DNA from: Vibrio sp. UCD-FRSSP16_30
GTDB lineage: Bacteria > Pseudomonadota > Gammaproteobacteria > Enterobacterales > Vibrionaceae
Reading direction: 5' to 3'
NCBI RefSeq assembly: GCF_001676025.1
Contig: NZ_LZFW01000084.1
Coordinates: 62,001-126,000 of the forward strand
Length of the DNA stretch: 64,000 nt
Of this stretch, positions 24,601 through 35,681 are shown piece after piece. Below the pieces are notes generated by a model that made no database searches, was not told where the DNA came from, and saw only the letters and a program-made list of their open reading frames with translations. The translations under genes and the position numbers were made by a program. Within the stretch, counting starts at the first letter, position 1, and the number at the start of each line of letters is the position of its first letter.

Positions 24601-25821
24601 TTAAAGAAAGTTAGTTCCATAGTCCATTTTAGAAGTCTGAAAATAGTGAGCTAAGCTCTGACCAATATCAGCAAAAGTCGAACGTCTGCCTAGTGAGCCC
24701 GCTTTAATATTCTGCCCATAAACAAGTACAGGGATATGTTCGCGAGTATGATCTGTACCTTGCCATGTTGGGTCACAACCATGATCTGCAGTAAGAATAA
24801 GCACATCATTTGGCTGTAAAATTGCCAAAATCTCTGGCAAACGAGTATCAAAATACTCAAGAGCGGCAGCATAGCCTGCAACATCGCGGCGATGACCATA
24901 AGAAGAATCAAAATCAACAAAGTTAGTAAATACGATGCTGTTATCCTGCGCTTTTTTCACTTGTTGTAGTGTTAAGTTGAACAGGTCTTCTAGGCCAGTG
25001 GCTTTCTCTTTTTTGGTAATCCCGCAATTAGCATAAATATCAGCAATCTTGCCTATAGAAATCACCTCACCCTGCTTCTCATCAACCAGTTTTTGCAGCA
25101 CGGTTGTAGCAGGTGGCTCAATAGAAAGATCTCGACGATTACCCGTACGTTTAAACCCTTCTACTTTGTCTCCAACAAATGGTCGGGCGATAACACGACC
25201 AATGTTGTAATCTTCCAGTTCTTCTCGAACAATATGACAAAGCTCAAGTAGGTTATCTAAACCGTAAGTCTCTTCATGACAGGCAATTTGAAATACTGAA
25301 TCTGCTGAAGTATAAAAAATTGGCTTTCCTGTTAGCATATGTTCTTCACCCAGATCATCGAGCACTTGGGTGCCTGATGCATGGCAGTTACCCAAATAGC
25401 CTTTTAGACCAGCGCGCTTAACAATGCGATCGAGTAACTCTTGGGGAAAACTGTTTTGCTTATCAGTAAAGTAACCCCAATCAAACAGTACCGGTACACC
25501 GGCAATTTCCCAGTGACCCGATGGTGTATCTTTACCTGATGAGATTTCAGCAGCGTGCCCATAAGCACCAATGATCTCGGCATTGCTATCTAAACCAATA
25601 GGAAATTGTCCTGTTGATTCTTGAGCGGCTAAACCCAAACCTAACTTAGATAAATTAGGTAGGGTTAAAGGGCCATTTCGAGTGTCTGAATTGGCTAAGC
25701 CTTTCGCACAATGCTGTGCAATGTGACCTAAAGTATCAGAGCCTACGTCACCAAATTTATCAGCGTCTTGCGTTGCGCCAATACCAAATGAATCTAAAAC
25801 TAAAATTATGGCTCGTTTCAT
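24601..25821 (-). CDS. deoB: phosphopentomutase DeoB
   Basis: A 406-residue alkaline-phosphatase-superfamily metalloenzyme that converts (deoxy)ribose-1-phosphate to the 5-phosphate. It starts [16 protein letters not shown] at ATG 25821, with AGGA upstream. An in-frame extension to 25899 overlaps deoA and is discarded. Metal-binding motifs are the N-terminal [18 protein letters not shown] with the phosphorylated Thr, and [10 protein letters not shown] plus DHTREHIP near the C-terminus. It follows deoA by 13 bp. Confidence 0.96.
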   Translation of the reverse strand: MKRAIILVLDSFGIGATQDADKFGDVGSDTLGHIAQHCAKGLANSDTRNGPLTLPNLSKLGLGLAAQESTGQFPIGLDSNAEIIGAYGHAAEISSGKDTPSGHWEIAGVPVLFDWGYFTDKQNSFPQELLDRIVKRAGLKGYLGNCHASGTQVLDDLGEEHMLTGKPIFYTSADSVFQIACHEETYGLDNLLELCHIVREELEDYNIGRVIARPFVGDKVEGFKRTGNRRDLSIEPPATTVLQKLVDEKQGEVISIGKIADIYANCGITKKEKATGLEDLFNLTLQQVKKAQDNSIVFTNFVDFDSSYGHRRDVAGYAAALEYFDTRLPEILAILQPNDVLILTADHGCDPTWQGTDHTREHIPVLVYGQNIKAGSLGRRSTFADIGQSLAHYFQTSKMDYGTNFL

Positions 25822-25834
25822 TATTCTATCCTGC

Positions 25835-27169
25835 CTATAAATCTTCAGCTCGTATCTGTGCATACACTTCAGGTGTTGCTTGATACTGCGATTTGTCACC
25901 GATATGAATAGCCGCTTTTAGTGCGTTAGCCGCTTCTTGCCACTGCTGCTCATTTCGCACATGAATCATAGCCAAAGGTTTATCTGCATTGGCCACGTCA
26001 CCTAATTGAATAAACTGATCAAAACCTACCGCATAATCAATCGTGTCTGTTGCGACTCGACGTCCTCCGCCCATACCCACAACCGCCATGCCAATAGCGC
26101 GTGTATCCATACTGATAACAGTGCCATGTTGATCAGCAAAAACTGGTTTAATGATCTCAGCTACAGGTAAGTATTGAGTATAGTTGCTAACAAAGTCATG
26201 TGGCCCGCCAAGGCCTGCAATCATTTGATTAAAACACTCTGCTGCTTTACCGTTATCAAGCACGCTAAGCAATTTTTCACGAGCTTGCTCGGTAGAATCC
26301 GCAAGTTTGCCAAGTACCAGCATTTCACAGCATGACGCCATGGTGACTTCAAGCAAGCGAGGGTTACGATATTCCCCCGTTAAAAAGCGAACCGCTTCAC
26401 GAACTTCTAATGCATTACCCGCAGAAGAAGCCAATACTTGATTCATATCGGTAAGAATAGCCGTTGTCTTAGTGCCAGCACCATTTGCCACAGCCACAAT
26501 AGAACGAGCAAGCTCTTCTGATGCCTCATAGGTTGGCATAAAGGCGCCAGATCCCACCTTGACATCCATAACCAATGAATCTAGGCCTGCGGCAAGTTTC
26601 TTAGATAAAATAGAAGCGGTAATGAGTGAGATATTATCAACCGTTGCGGTGATATCACGAGTGGCATAGACGCGTTTATCAGCAGGTGCTAAATCCCCTG
26701 TTTGACCAATAATCGCCACACCAGCGTCTTTCACTACCTGGCCAAAAACATCATTGTTGGGGGTGATATTATAGCCTGGAATGGATTCAAGCTTATCTAG
26801 TGTCCCACCAGTATGACCTAGGCCACGCCCAGAAATCATAGGTACAAAGCCACCACATGCGGCAACCATTGGGCCAAGCATTAGAGAGGTAACATCGCCG
26901 ACACCACCAGTAGAGTGCTTATCGACAATAGGGCCGTAAAAATTCATATGACCCCAGTCAATGACCATTCCTGAGTCACGCATAGCGCATGTCAAAGCAA
27001 TGCGCTCAGGCATCGTCATTTCATTGAAGAATATGGTCATAGCAAATGCTGCTATTTGCCCTTCAGAGACACTATTATTGGCTACACCTTGGATAAAGAA
27101 GTTAATCTCATCCGTTGTTAATATTTCACCATCACGTTTTTTACGAATAATTTCTTGAGGTAAATACAT
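25835..27169 (-). CDS. deoA: thymidine phosphorylase DeoA
   Basis: A 444-residue enzyme that cleaves thymidine to thymine and deoxyribose-1-phosphate. The N-terminal helical domain begins [13 protein letters not shown]. The phosphate- and substrate-binding region has [33 protein letters not shown] and [12 protein letters not shown], the standard family signatures. The length is typical. It is the second gene of the deo operon after deoC. Confidence 0.97.
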   Translation of the reverse strand: MYLPQEIIRKKRDGEILTTDEINFFIQGVANNSVSEGQIAAFAMTIFFNEMTMPERIALTCAMRDSGMVIDWGHMNFYGPIVDKHSTGGVGDVTSLMLGPMVAACGGFVPMISGRGLGHTGGTLDKLESIPGYNITPNNDVFGQVVKDAGVAIIGQTGDLAPADKRVYATRDITATVDNISLITASILSKKLAAGLDSLVMDVKVGSGAFMPTYEASEELARSIVAVANGAGTKTTAILTDMNQVLASSAGNALEVREAVRFLTGEYRNPRLLEVTMASCCEMLVLGKLADSTEQAREKLLSVLDNGKAAECFNQMIAGLGGPHDFVSNYTQYLPVAEIIKPVFADQHGTVISMDTRAIGMAVVGMGGGRRVATDTIDYAVGFDQFIQLGDVANADKPLAMIHVRNEQQWQEAANALKAAIHIGDKSQYQATPEVYAQIRAEDL

Positions 27170-27288
27170 CCGCCCTACCTTAGATTTTTATTATTTAAAA
27201 TAAAGACTCGCGACGAGTTACGACCTAGTTCAACGCTATTCGTAATAACGATACACCACAGCAGTAATGCACGAGCCTTCTAAAACGA

Positions 27289-28065
27289 TTAATAAGCAGC
27301 AGGATCTGCTTTTTCGTCTGTCACTTCTAAGGTATTAAGTAGGCTTGTTAGCAAGCTAGAAGCACCGAAGCGATAATGACGACTGTCTACCCAAGAATCA
27401 CCTAGGATTTCATCAGCCATTGCTAAGTACAGCGCTGCATCTTCCGCGGTACGCACGCCACCAGCAGGCTTAAAGCCGACTGTTTTTGCCACACCCATAT
27501 CACGAATCACTTCTAGCATCATACGTGCATATTCTGGTGTCGCATTTTCCGGTACTTTACCTGTTGAGGTTTTAATAAAGTTTGCACCAGCTTTAATGCA
27601 AATTTCGGATGCTTGTTTAATCAGAGCTTCTTCTTTTAGCTCACCCGTTTCAATAATGACTTTCAGCAAGATGTCGCCACAAGCCGCTTTACATTGCTTA
27701 ACTAACTCAAAGCCCACATCAGCGTTACCAGCCATTAAAGCGCGGTACGGGAAAACAACGTCAACTTCATCTGCGCCGTAAGCAACCGCCGCTTTTGTTT
27801 CTGCTACTGCAATATCGATATCATCATTGCCGTGAGGGAAGTTAGTCACTGTTGCGATGCTCACATCAGGGGTTCCCTGCTCACGTAATGTCTTTTTAGC
27901 AATAGGGACAAAACGAGGATAAATACACACTGCAGCAGTATTACCTACCGCTGATTTTGCTGCATGACAAAGATCGATCACTTTCTGATCGGTATCATCA
28001 TCATTAAGAGTAGTAAGGTCCATTAATTTAAGTGCACGCAAAGCGGCAACTTTCAAATCGCTCAT
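27289..28065 (-). CDS. deoC: deoxyribose-phosphate aldolase DeoC
   Basis: A 258-residue class I aldolase that splits deoxyribose-5-phosphate into acetaldehyde and glyceraldehyde-3-phosphate. The Schiff-base region shows KVIIETG and the catalytic lysine region [16 protein letters not shown] supplies the second essential lysine. It is the first gene of deoCABD, which sends nucleoside-derived carbon into glycolysis. A 150-bp repeat element lies in its upstream region. Confidence 0.97.
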   Translation of the reverse strand: MSDLKVAALRALKLMDLTTLNDDDTDQKVIDLCHAAKSAVGNTAAVCIYPRFVPIAKKTLREQGTPDVSIATVTNFPHGNDDIDIAVAETKAAVAYGADEVDVVFPYRALMAGNADVGFELVKQCKAACGDILLKVIIETGELKEEALIKQASEICIKAGANFIKTSTGKVPENATPEYARMMLEVIRDMGVAKTVGFKPAGGVRTAEDAALYLAMADEILGDSWVDSRHYRFGASSLLTSLLNTLEVTDEKADPAAY

Positions 28066-28424
28066 TTTTTTCTCCGAAAAGTTTAAATAGTATTGGCGGC
28101 ATTAATTCGAACTGTTCCGGTATCGGTAGGTTCGACTATTGCACATCCAGACTCAATGAACGGACTTGGTTCCATGAAGACTTGGTAATATCAATCGTAG
28201 TAATTAACTGACCATTCTAACTTGTTAAAATACTTGATAACTGCGTTACGATTTTTGAATGTAGAACAACTACTTATCAAAAATTGCGCCTTGTTCTCAA
28301 GCATTTTTTCTGACCACTTAATTACTGTGATTGGTATAAAATAACCAATTGCTTTCCTTGTCACCGCGCGGTTATAAATCCTAAACCGCAGACCGCTGTT
28401 GTTTACAACGGAAATAAGTATTTA
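28066..28424. other. deoC upstream region
   Basis: This 359-bp gap holds the deoC promoter region next to the gene and the 150-bp MITE-like element (28188-28337). A 20-bp inverted repeat, ATTGGT/ACCAAT (28330-28349), overlaps the element's outer end. I find no convincing CRP, CytR or DeoR operator that I could defend. Confidence 0.5.
28188..28337. repeat. 150-bp MITE-like element with 27-bp terminal inverted repeats
   Basis: The left end begins ATATCAATCGTAGTAATTAA. The right end, on the other strand, begins ATACCAATCACAGTAATTAA. Over 27 bp the ends agree at 21 positions. The interior has no coding potential. The same end sequence recurs at 23755-23802, so this is a dispersed family rather than a single palindrome. 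I see no clear target duplication. Confidence 0.65.
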
Positions 28425-28592
28425 TTAAAAAAAACGTTCTATCAGCCAATGATAGAAATGTCCGCCAAGATAGACACCGACAATTCCCATCACACCCGAT
28501 AAAACAGGAGGAGCAGGAATAGGTAGTTTTATTGCAGAAAATAACACTCCAACAAAAAAACCGGCCAATATGGCTAGCAAAACTTCATTCAT
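28425..28592 (-). CDS. XapX domain small membrane protein
   Basis: A 55-residue protein starting at ATG 28592 with AAGG 4 nt upstream. It begins MNEVLLAILAGFFVGVLFSA and continues IKLPIPAPPVLSGVMGIVGVYLGG, the core of the XapX family: two hydrophobic helices joined by a conserved Pro-rich segment. The molecular function of the family is unknown to me. The position between the deo operon and the nucleoside transporter suggests a link with nucleoside use. Confidence 0.85.
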   Translation of the reverse strand: MNEVLLAILAGFFVGVLFSAIKLPIPAPPVLSGVMGIVGVYLGGHFYHWLIERFF

Positions 28593-28665
28593 AATCCTTG
28601 TCCATCTTATCGACTTCGCAGATCAGTATAGTAGGAAGTTTGATCTATGTTTCATTAGTAATGAA

Positions 28666-28680
28666 CGCAAACGGTTTGCA
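28666..28680. promoter_or_regulatory. LacI-family operator-like palindrome upstream of the XapX gene
   Basis: GCAAAC-G-GTTTGC (28667-28679) is a perfect inverted repeat about 75 bp before the XapX gene start. It resembles sites of LacI-family regulators such as PurR and CytR, but the odd-length centre differs from the classic even-length PurR box. Confidence 0.45.
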
Positions 28681-28723
28681 TCTCAAAAAAAAGTGAGGTT
28701 ATGCAGGCTGACAGTACAAAAGA

Positions 28724-28758
28724 AAAAACGCCCCAGCGATTATCACTGGGGCGTTATT
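28724..28758 (-). terminator. terminator of nupC
   Basis: AACGCCCCAG and CTGGGGCGTT form a 10-bp GC-rich stem with an 8-nt loop. A T-run follows on the minus strand, directly after the nupC stop. Confidence 0.88.
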
Positions 28759-28778
28759 ATTAAGTTGTTTCTACTCTC

Positions 28779-30017
28779 TTAGAAAGAGATGAAGAAACCG
28801 GCAATGGTTGCAGCCATTAGGTTTGACAATGTACCTGCAATAACAGCCTTAATACCCATACGCGCGATATCACCACGACGCTTAGGTGCAATACCACCTA
28901 GGCCACCGAGTAGAATAGCGATAGAAGAAAGGTTAGCAAATCCACATAATGCGAACGAGATAATAACTTTCGTTTTCTCAGTTAGCACTACAGGCGCTGC
29001 ATCAGTCAGGTATGGAGTAAAGTTAGCGTAAGCAACAAATTCGTTAGCTACCGTTTTAAGACCAATGAACTCACCAGCAACTTGCGCTTCGTTCCAAGGA
29101 ACACCAATTAGGAATGCTAAAGGAGCAAACAAGTAACCTAAGATCATCTCTAGAGTTAGGTGCTCAAAACCAAACCAACCACCAACGCCACTTAGAAGGC
29201 CGTTGATTAGTGCAATAAGACCGATGAAAGCGATAAGCATTGCACCAACGTTTAATGCAAGGCTAAGACCTGCAGAAGCACCACCAGCGGCAGCATCAAT
29301 AACGTTAGCAGGCTTGTCTTCGCCATCTTCAAGAGTATCTGGAAGTTGGTCGATAGGCTCATCAGTTTCAGGCTTGATGATTTTTGCAAATAGTAGACCA
29401 CCTGGAGCTGCCATAAATGATGCAGCAACTAGGTATTCAATAGGCACGCCCATTGAAGCGTAACCGGCTAATACACCACCAGCGATAGAAGCTAGACCAC
29501 CACACATTACTGCAAATAGTTCAGACTGAGTCATGCGTGGCACAAATGGACGAACCACTAATGGCGCTTCAGTTTGACCAACAAAGATGTTTGCTGCAGC
29601 AGACATTGATTCCGCGCGTGAAGTACCCAGAGCTTTCTGAAGACCACCACCAAGAATACGAATAACCCATTGCATAACACCCAAGTAATAAAGTACTGAG
29701 ATTAGCGCAGAGAAGAAAATCAGCGTAGGTAAAACACGGAAAGCAAAGATAAAGCCAACATCATAAGTTGCGACTAAATTACCAAAAAGGAATTCACTAC
29801 CTTTTGCTCCATAGTTTATTACACTTGAAACACCGTCTGAAAATCCTTTCAGAAGGTCTTTACCCCAAGGTACATAAAGTATAAATGCACCTAATGCGAA
29901 CTGAATAGCAAACGCACCAGTTACTGTTCTAACATTAATTGCTTTACGATTATCTGATAGTAGTACTGCGATTAAAATCAGTACAAACATACCGACTATG
30001 CTCATAAACAGGCTCAT
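28779..30017 (-). CDS. nupC: NupC-family concentrative nucleoside transporter
   Basis: A 412-residue inner-membrane transporter of the CNT family, which imports nucleosides with H+ or Na+. Family motifs are [12 protein letters not shown] and [15 protein letters not shown] in the transport core, and [23 protein letters not shown] near the C-terminus. It lies just upstream of the XapX and deo genes, so uptake and breakdown of nucleosides are encoded side by side. The start ATG 30017 follows a short leader with a good -10 box. Confidence 0.95.
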   Translation of the reverse strand: MSLFMSIVGMFVLILIAVLLSDNRKAINVRTVTGAFAIQFALGAFILYVPWGKDLLKGFSDGVSSVINYGAKGSEFLFGNLVATYDVGFIFAFRVLPTLIFFSALISVLYYLGVMQWVIRILGGGLQKALGTSRAESMSAAANIFVGQTEAPLVVRPFVPRMTQSELFAVMCGGLASIAGGVLAGYASMGVPIEYLVAASFMAAPGGLLFAKIIKPETDEPIDQLPDTLEDGEDKPANVIDAAAGGASAGLSLALNVGAMLIAFIGLIALINGLLSGVGGWFGFEHLTLEMILGYLFAPLAFLIGVPWNEAQVAGEFIGLKTVANEFVAYANFTPYLTDAAPVVLTEKTKVIISFALCGFANLSSIAILLGGLGGIAPKRRGDIARMGIKAVIAGTLSNLMAATIAGFFISF

Positions 30018-30087
30018 GGTTTATGGCTTCCTTATTCTAAAATGTGTAAAAAAAAGTTAAAGGTTTAAAAATGTTTATACAACAGCG

Positions 30088-30093
30088 ATTATA
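30088..30093 (-). promoter_or_regulatory. -10 box candidate for nupC
   Basis: On the minus strand CTGTATAATCGC carries a perfect TATAAT about 70 nt before the nupC start. I see no good -35 box at the right spacing, which would fit an activator-dependent promoter. A TGTGA half-site lies further upstream, but its partner is missing. Confidence 0.4.
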
Positions 30094-30223
30094 CAGCTCG
30101 CCATTGAGTAAAACAGGGGGAGAATCACAGTTACATGAATCAACCGACAAAACTGCCGTGTATAATATTGATCCCCGTCACATTTACAAGTCAATATTGC
30201 ATGTTCCGCACAAATAAATGGAA

Positions 30224-31006
30224 CTAAATACGAAATAAACAAGCACTATTTTCCCATATCTGCTCAGCGAGTATAGAAGCACTTTCTGGGCGAAGTAAAA
30301 TTAAGTGATTAAATATTAAAGGCAACAGATGAGGCGAGTTTGGTTGATGCTGCAATCCAGCAATTCTCATATCCGGCGCATCCGTTTCTAATACAATACT
30401 ATCTACTGGTATCTTTGCGATTGCATCGCGTGTTTTTTGTGCAGTCGGCCAAGTAATCACCCCTCCGACTCCAATTTTCAAACCCAAATCGATGAATGCT
30501 TTCGCTTGCTGATAATTACCACTAAATGCATGCACAACCCCAAGATTATCCCTAGTTCGATTTTTTAATGAGTCATGAATATGATGATGCTGTTGCACTG
30601 AATGAATAACTAAAGGCAGTTGTAATTGCTGGGCTAGTTCAATTTGAAAGTGAAAGACGGATAATTGGCTATTTAAAGGGACATTAATGCGTTTATCTAA
30701 ACCACACTCACCGATAGCTGAAATAATTTCACGATGCTGAAATGCCAGTGAACTGAGGTTATTTAATTCTAACTCGACAGAATGATTATCAATGAAAGGC
30801 TGTAAAAAACAGGGGTGTATTCCAAGGCCTACAGAATGAGAGTGTGAGTTTTCACTAGCCAGTTGTAAAACCGCCTGCCAATTTTGCGGTCCGATACTGG
30901 GGATAAAAAATCGGGAAATATCGTATTTGGCAAATAGTTCTCTATTTTTCTGTGTATCCACAGTGAATTCAGGAAAATCTAAATGACAGTGAGTATCAAA
31001 CCACAC
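30224..31006 (-). CDS. yjjV: TatD-family metal-dependent hydrolase YjjV
   Basis: A 260-residue TIM-barrel hydrolase of the TatD family. It starts MWFDTHCHLDFPEF (the metal-binding HxH) and has IGECGLDKRINVPLN, LVIHSVQQ, VHAFSGNYQQA and LETDAPDM. TatD relatives act as DNases or esterases. The position near prfC and the deo operon matches yjjV in E. coli. The physiological substrate is unknown. Confidence 0.88.
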   Translation of the reverse strand: MWFDTHCHLDFPEFTVDTQKNRELFAKYDISRFFIPSIGPQNWQAVLQLASENSHSHSVGLGIHPCFLQPFIDNHSVELELNNLSSLAFQHREIISAIGECGLDKRINVPLNSQLSVFHFQIELAQQLQLPLVIHSVQQHHHIHDSLKNRTRDNLGVVHAFSGNYQQAKAFIDLGLKIGVGGVITWPTAQKTRDAIAKIPVDSIVLETDAPDMRIAGLQHQPNSPHLLPLIFNHLILLRPESASILAEQIWENSACLFRI

Positions 31007-31094
31007 ACTCGATTCCTTGTCGTAGTTATCTATTTATTCAGATTATAAAACACCTGATTGAGTCTGTTTATTTTCTTGAACACGCAATAGAAAA

Positions 31095-31122
31095 AAAGCC
31101 CGTTGCATGTGCAACGGGCTTT
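31095..31122 (-). terminator. terminator of prfC
   Basis: AAAGCCCGTTGC and GCAACGGGCTTT form a 12-bp stem with the 4-nt loop ATGT, directly after the prfC stop on the minus strand and ahead of a T-rich tract. Confidence 0.9.
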
Positions 31123-31127
31123 CATTA

Positions 31128-32717
31128 TTAGTGCTCGCGGGTTGCGCGGAACTGGATTTCTGGGAAGCGCTCTTTGGCTAGGTTTAAGTTGACCATGGTT
31201 GGGGCAACATAAGAAAGGTTATCGCCACCATCTAAGGCTAGGTTACTTTGGCTCTTACGCTTAAACTCTTCTAGCTTCTTCACATCGTCACATTCAATCC
31301 AACGAGCAGTAGCAACGTTTACGCTCTCGTAAATCGCTTCTACGTTGTACTCGGCTTTAAGACGCGCAACAACCACATCAAACTGAAGTACACCGACAGC
31401 GCCAACGATAAGATCGTTGTTCTGTAGTGGACGAAATACCTGTACTGCCCCTTCTTCTGAAAGCTGAACAAGGCCTTTCAGCAATTGCTTTTGCTTGAGA
31501 GGATCGCGAAGGCGGATACGACGGAATAGCTCTGGCGCAAAGTTAGGGATACCAGCAAACTTGAGTGATTCACCTTGAGTAAAGGTATCACCAATTTGAA
31601 TCGTGCCGTGGTTGTGCAAGCCAATGATATCACCCGCGTACGCTTTCTCAGCGCGAGTACGATCACCAGCCATAAAGGTAACCGCATCTGAAATACTGAC
31701 GTTTTTACCTGTACGCACATGGTTCATTTTCATGCCTTGTGAGTAAGTGCCCGATACGATACGCATAAAGGCAATACGGTCACGGTGCTTAGGATCCATA
31801 TTCGCTTGGATCTTAAATACGAAACCAGAGAATTTCTCTTCTGTTGCAATCACTTTACGTTCATTAGCTTCACGAGTCTGAGGAGCCGGAGCCCATTCAG
31901 TCAGACCTTCCAGCATATGATCAACACCAAAGTTACCCAGTGCGGTACCAAAGTATACAGGAGTCAGTTCACCCGCTAAAAATAGCTCTTGATCAAATTC
32001 AGGACAAGCGCCGATAACAAGCTCAAGCTCTTCACGTACACTTTCTGCTAGATCTTCACCAACAGCTACATCTAGTTCAGGGTTATCAAGCCCTTTAATA
32101 ATGCGAACTTCTTGAATTTCATGTCCATGACCAGATTCATATAAAATCGTCTCATCACGGTGAATATGATAAATACCTTTAAACTCTTTACCACAACCGA
32201 TAGGCCAAGTAATTGGCGCGCATGCCATGCTGAGTTCACTTTCAACTTCATCCAGAACTTCCATCGGATCGCGAACATCACGGTCCAATTTGTTCATGAA
32301 GGTAACGATTGGCGTATCACGTAGACGCGTGACTTCCATAAGTTTACGCGTACGATCCTCGACACCTTTCGCCGCATCAATAACCATCAAACATGAATCA
32401 ACAGCCGTCAGAGTACGGTAAGTATCTTCAGAGAAGTCTTCGTGCCCTGGAGTATCAAGAAGGTTAACTAAGCAACCATTAAATGGAAACTGCATTACAG
32501 AGGTGGTTACCGAGATACCACGTTCTTTTTCCATCTCCATCCAATCTGACTTGGCATGTTGATTAGAACCACGACCTTTTACCGTACCCGCTTTTTGGAT
32601 AGCGTTTCCGAATAATAATACTTTTTCGGTGATGGTCGTCTTACCCGCATCCGGGTGAGAGATAATCGCAAACGTACGGCGTTTGCTCACTTCTTGCTGA
32701 AATGGACTATTTGTCAT
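31128..32717 (-). CDS. prfC: peptide chain release factor 3
   Basis: A 529-residue GTPase that removes RF1/RF2 from the ribosome after termination. The GTPase domain has [26 protein letters not shown] and NKLDRD. RF3-specific stretches such as [14 protein letters not shown] and [16 protein letters not shown] follow. ATG 32717 ([10 protein letters not shown]) gives the usual length; the in-frame extension to 32786 is not supported. As in E. coli it lies in the holD-rimI-prfC-yjjV neighbourhood. Confidence 0.96.
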   Translation of the reverse strand: MTNSPFQQEVSKRRTFAIISHPDAGKTTITEKVLLFGNAIQKAGTVKGRGSNQHAKSDWMEMEKERGISVTTSVMQFPFNGCLVNLLDTPGHEDFSEDTYRTLTAVDSCLMVIDAAKGVEDRTRKLMEVTRLRDTPIVTFMNKLDRDVRDPMEVLDEVESELSMACAPITWPIGCGKEFKGIYHIHRDETILYESGHGHEIQEVRIIKGLDNPELDVAVGEDLAESVREELELVIGACPEFDQELFLAGELTPVYFGTALGNFGVDHMLEGLTEWAPAPQTREANERKVIATEEKFSGFVFKIQANMDPKHRDRIAFMRIVSGTYSQGMKMNHVRTGKNVSISDAVTFMAGDRTRAEKAYAGDIIGLHNHGTIQIGDTFTQGESLKFAGIPNFAPELFRRIRLRDPLKQKQLLKGLVQLSEEGAVQVFRPLQNNDLIVGAVGVLQFDVVVARLKAEYNVEAIYESVNVATARWIECDDVKKLEEFKRKSQSNLALDGGDNLSYVAPTMVNLNLAKERFPEIQFRATREH

Positions 32718-32804
32718 GATCGAATTCTTTTGGTTGGTGCACTGGCGAAAATTGGCGCTATTTTCGCTGATTCTACGCCATTTCACAATCTATCTATACA
32801 ATAA

Positions 32805-32827
32805 AGGCCCAACCTTAGGTTGAGCCT
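32805..32827 (-). terminator. terminator of hcr
   Basis: AGGCTCAACC and GGTTGGGCCT (minus strand) form a hairpin with one G-T pair and a TAA loop, followed by TTTATT, just after the hcr stop. Confidence 0.75.
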
Positions 32828-32847
32828 CTACAATAAAAGTCTAATTA

Positions 32848-33831
32848 TCAGCCAATTTCAACAAACATGTCGTCTTTTACTTGGCTTGCACAAGCAAGGA
32901 AGTAACCTTGCTCTATGTCATCGGCGCTAAGAGGACCAGTGGTTGAGCTCACCAGTTTGTCTTTATCACCCTTACAGCGGCAACTGCCACAAACTCCAGC
33001 GCGACAAGCCGCAAAAATTGGCAGACCTTCTTTTTCCAATACTTCCAATACCGTTTCATCTGCGCAGATGCTGACTTCATTGCCATTAACCGTTAAGGTG
33101 TGATTTTTATCTCCACTGCCTACAACCGATTTTTCAATGGCAGCATTAAACTGCTCATGAAAAACATGCGCAGGATTAACGCCAAGAGAGTCAAACCAAG
33201 TTTTAGCCGACTCCATATAAGCATCAGGACCACACATTAATATGGTTCGTGAAGTAATATCCGTCACCTGTGACTGCAATAACTCTTGGCAAAGACGTGC
33301 ACTGTATAAGTTCTGATCATCTTCTCGGCTTACCGACCAAATCAATTTTAGATTTGGGTGCTTAGCCGCTAGAGCTTCAAGTTCTGCTACATAAATGCGA
33401 TCCATAGGCGTACTCGCACTATGAATAAAGACAATATCAGCTAATGCGTCAGAAGCTAAACGAGCAAGTAGCATTGAATATACAGGCGTAATTCCACATC
33501 CGGCACTAAGCATCAATAGTGGCTGCTTACTCACGACATTAAAATTAAATTCACCCGCAGCAACGCCACAATGAAGAGAATCTCCAACGGTAAACTGCTC
33601 AGCAAGATAGTTAGACACAAGACCACCAGCCACGCATTTAATGGTCAGGCTGCACTGCTTGTCACCGGGTAAAGAGGCCAATGAATAACAGCGTTGATGA
33701 GTTTCACCATCAATATCAATTTCTAAAGGTAAAAATTGTCCGGGAATAAAATCAATTTCACTATTAGCTTCAAACCAATAAGTGGTTACATCAGAGGTAT
33801 CTTTTCGAATATCAGTACAAGTCAGTTGCAT
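32848..33831 (-). CDS. hcr: NADH oxidoreductase of the hybrid-cluster protein
   Basis: A 327-residue reductase. The FAD-binding ferredoxin-reductase domain has QRCYSLASLPG, the NAD domain has LLMLSAGCGITPVYSML, and a C-terminal plant-type [2Fe-2S] domain has CRAGVCGSCRCKG. It passes electrons from NADH to Hcp. It follows hcp by 85 bp with a small hairpin between them, and the pair is expected to be made under nitrosative stress and low oxygen. Confidence 0.95.
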   Translation of the reverse strand: MQLTCTDIRKDTSDVTTYWFEANSEIDFIPGQFLPLEIDIDGETHQRCYSLASLPGDKQCSLTIKCVAGGLVSNYLAEQFTVGDSLHCGVAAGEFNFNVVSKQPLLMLSAGCGITPVYSMLLARLASDALADIVFIHSASTPMDRIYVAELEALAAKHPNLKLIWSVSREDDQNLYSARLCQELLQSQVTDITSRTILMCGPDAYMESAKTWFDSLGVNPAHVFHEQFNAAIEKSVVGSGDKNHTLTVNGNEVSICADETVLEVLEKEGLPIFAACRAGVCGSCRCKGDKDKLVSSTTGPLSADDIEQGYFLACASQVKDDMFVEIG

Positions 33832-33859
33832 CTTTAAAACTCATTATTTGCAGTCAAAG

Positions 33860-33880
33860 AAGAGGAGCAAAGCTCCTCTT
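33860..33880 (-). terminator. intercistronic hairpin between hcp and hcr
   Basis: AAGAGGAGC and GCTCCTCTT form a perfect 9-bp stem with a 3-nt loop. The T-tract after it on the minus strand is weak (CTTTG), so it probably reduces hcr expression or stabilises hcp mRNA rather than ending transcription. Confidence 0.55.
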
Positions 33881-33916
33881 TAGGTGATTCTGGTCAGGGT
33901 TAATCTAAATGATTGA

Positions 33917-35578
33917 TTAACCTAAAATATCAGCAAGATCTTGCTCAACCGTAGTGATCAAACGTAAACCCGTTTGCTCGTTTAGGTGTTTTAGCAAGTT
34001 GTCTGTCAAAAATGCAGGGGCTGTAGGACCTACACGGATATCTTTAATGCCTAACGCTAATAGCGTAAGCAGTACAGCAATCGCTTTTTGTTCAAACCAA
34101 GATAAGATCAATGATAGAGGCAGTTCATTCACGCCACATTCAAAGCTATCAGCTAAAGCAAGAGCCAACTGAATTGCAGAATATGCATCGTTACATTGAC
34201 CGACATCGAGTAGACGAGGGATGCCATTTACATCACCAAACTCAAGATCATTAAACTTAAATTTACCGCAAGCTAGAGTAAGGATAACCGTATCTTGTGG
34301 TGCCGCTTTAGTGAACTCAGTAAAGTAGTTACGTTCTTTTTTGTCACCGTCACAACCACCAACTAAGAAGAAGTGGCGAATGTTGCCTGCTTTTACTTGT
34401 TCGATAACAGCAGGAGCGGCTTCCATTAGTGCATTGCGAGCAAAGCCGGTTGTTGTGTAAAGAGGGATCTCATCAAACTTAAAGCCTTCACACTCTAATG
34501 CTTTTTCGATTACTGCAGAGAAGTCATGACCAGTATGGTGTACAACACCAGGCCAACCCACGATGTTACGTGTGAACATACGGTCGGCATATGAACCAAC
34601 TTCTGGATTGATAAGACAGTTAGATGTCATCACAATCGCACCAGGGAAGTTAGCAAACTCTTTTTGCTGGTTTTGCCATGCACTACCGTAGTTACCGACT
34701 AGATGAGGGTGTTTACCACCTAGTTCAGGGTAAGCATGTGCTGGAAGCATTTCACCGTGAGTATAAACATTAATGCCTTTACCCGCAGTTTGCTCAAGGA
34801 TGTATTTAAGATCAATCAGGTCATGGCCTGAAACTAAAATAGCCTTACCTACGATAGGCTTCATGTTTACTTTAGTCGGTACAGGATGACCGAAAGCTTC
34901 TGTTTCACCTAAATCTAGCATCTGCATTACTGTGTAGTTTAAGTGACCACACGCCATTGCAAGATCCAGAAGCTCATTCATTTCAGTCGGGTTTTCGCCC
35001 AAACGAGCCATAATGCGGTGGAATTCAGCCGATACTTCTTCTTTTTGCTGACCAAGAATGCGGGCATGTTCCATATACGCAGCAACACCTTTTAGACCAT
35101 AAAGGGCTAATAGACGTAAGCCTAAGATATCTTCGCCAACTTCAGTCACATCATGATTTAAAGCCGCATCTGGCGCTTTGCTCAATAACGTTACTTTTTC
35201 TGCTTCAATAGTAAATTGAGCCGCACCTTCTAATGCTTCAGGTTGTACATTTTGTACTAGGCAGGCTGCTTCATACGCCGCTTTTAATTTTGCTTTGTAA
35301 GCAAGCGCTTGTTCTGTGTATTCAATTAAACGAGCATCGTCAAAGTTTACATTGGTCAATGTTGCAAAGAATGCTTGAGGTACGTAAGCATCGGCTTCCA
35401 CATCAACTACACCTAAGCTACGTGCAGCATTTGCGTACGCACTGACACCTTGAAGAATATAAATCAATACGTCTTGCAGATCAGAGATCTCTGATGTTTT
35501 ACCACACATGCCCATTGCATACTGACAACCATTGGCAACTGGCGTTTGCATTGTTTGCTCGCACTGAATACAGAACAT
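33917..35578 (-). CDS. hcp: hybrid-cluster protein (NO reductase, 'hydroxylamine reductase')
   Basis: A 553-residue iron-sulfur protein. N-terminal cysteines 3, 6, 18 and 25 form the CxxC-x11-C-x6-C pattern of the enterobacterial type that binds a [2Fe-2S]-like cluster. The hybrid-cluster ligands lie in the later conserved stretches [23 protein letters not shown] and [12 protein letters not shown]. coli Hcp reduces NO and promotes protein S-nitrosylation in anaerobic cells. The promoter region carries FNR- and NsrR-like sites. Confidence 0.97.
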   Translation of the reverse strand: MFCIQCEQTMQTPVANGCQYAMGMCGKTSEISDLQDVLIYILQGVSAYANAARSLGVVDVEADAYVPQAFFATLTNVNFDDARLIEYTEQALAYKAKLKAAYEAACLVQNVQPEALEGAAQFTIEAEKVTLLSKAPDAALNHDVTEVGEDILGLRLLALYGLKGVAAYMEHARILGQQKEEVSAEFHRIMARLGENPTEMNELLDLAMACGHLNYTVMQMLDLGETEAFGHPVPTKVNMKPIVGKAILVSGHDLIDLKYILEQTAGKGINVYTHGEMLPAHAYPELGGKHPHLVGNYGSAWQNQQKEFANFPGAIVMTSNCLINPEVGSYADRMFTRNIVGWPGVVHHTGHDFSAVIEKALECEGFKFDEIPLYTTTGFARNALMEAAPAVIEQVKAGNIRHFFLVGGCDGDKKERNYFTEFTKAAPQDTVILTLACGKFKFNDLEFGDVNGIPRLLDVGQCNDAYSAIQLALALADSFECGVNELPLSLILSWFEQKAIAVLLTLLALGIKDIRVGPTAPAFLTDNLLKHLNEQTGLRLITTVEQDLADILG

Positions 35579-35649
35579 TTAACCTTCCTTAAAGTACTAT
35601 TTTATATGTATGTTATAGAAGGAAAATGGTAGTCGTTTACCTCACTCAA

Positions 35650-35672
35650 AAGAAGCATTTAAATTACAACTT
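35650..35672 (-). promoter_or_regulatory. NsrR operator-like palindrome in the hcp promoter
   Basis: An imperfect 23-bp palindrome with arms AAGAAGCATTT and AAATTACAACTT matches most positions of the NsrR motif (ATGCATTTAAAATGCAT core) as I remember it. It is about 75-95 bp before the hcp start and would overlap the -10 region of a promoter activated from the FNR box. NsrR repression of hcp-hcr is known in Vibrio and enterics. Confidence 0.65.
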
Positions 35673-35681
35673 AATAGTCAG

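Noticed and set aside
28321..28350. A CRP site (TGTGA) upstream of deoC
   Set aside because: Only one half-site is present, and it belongs to the terminal repeat of the MITE-like element.
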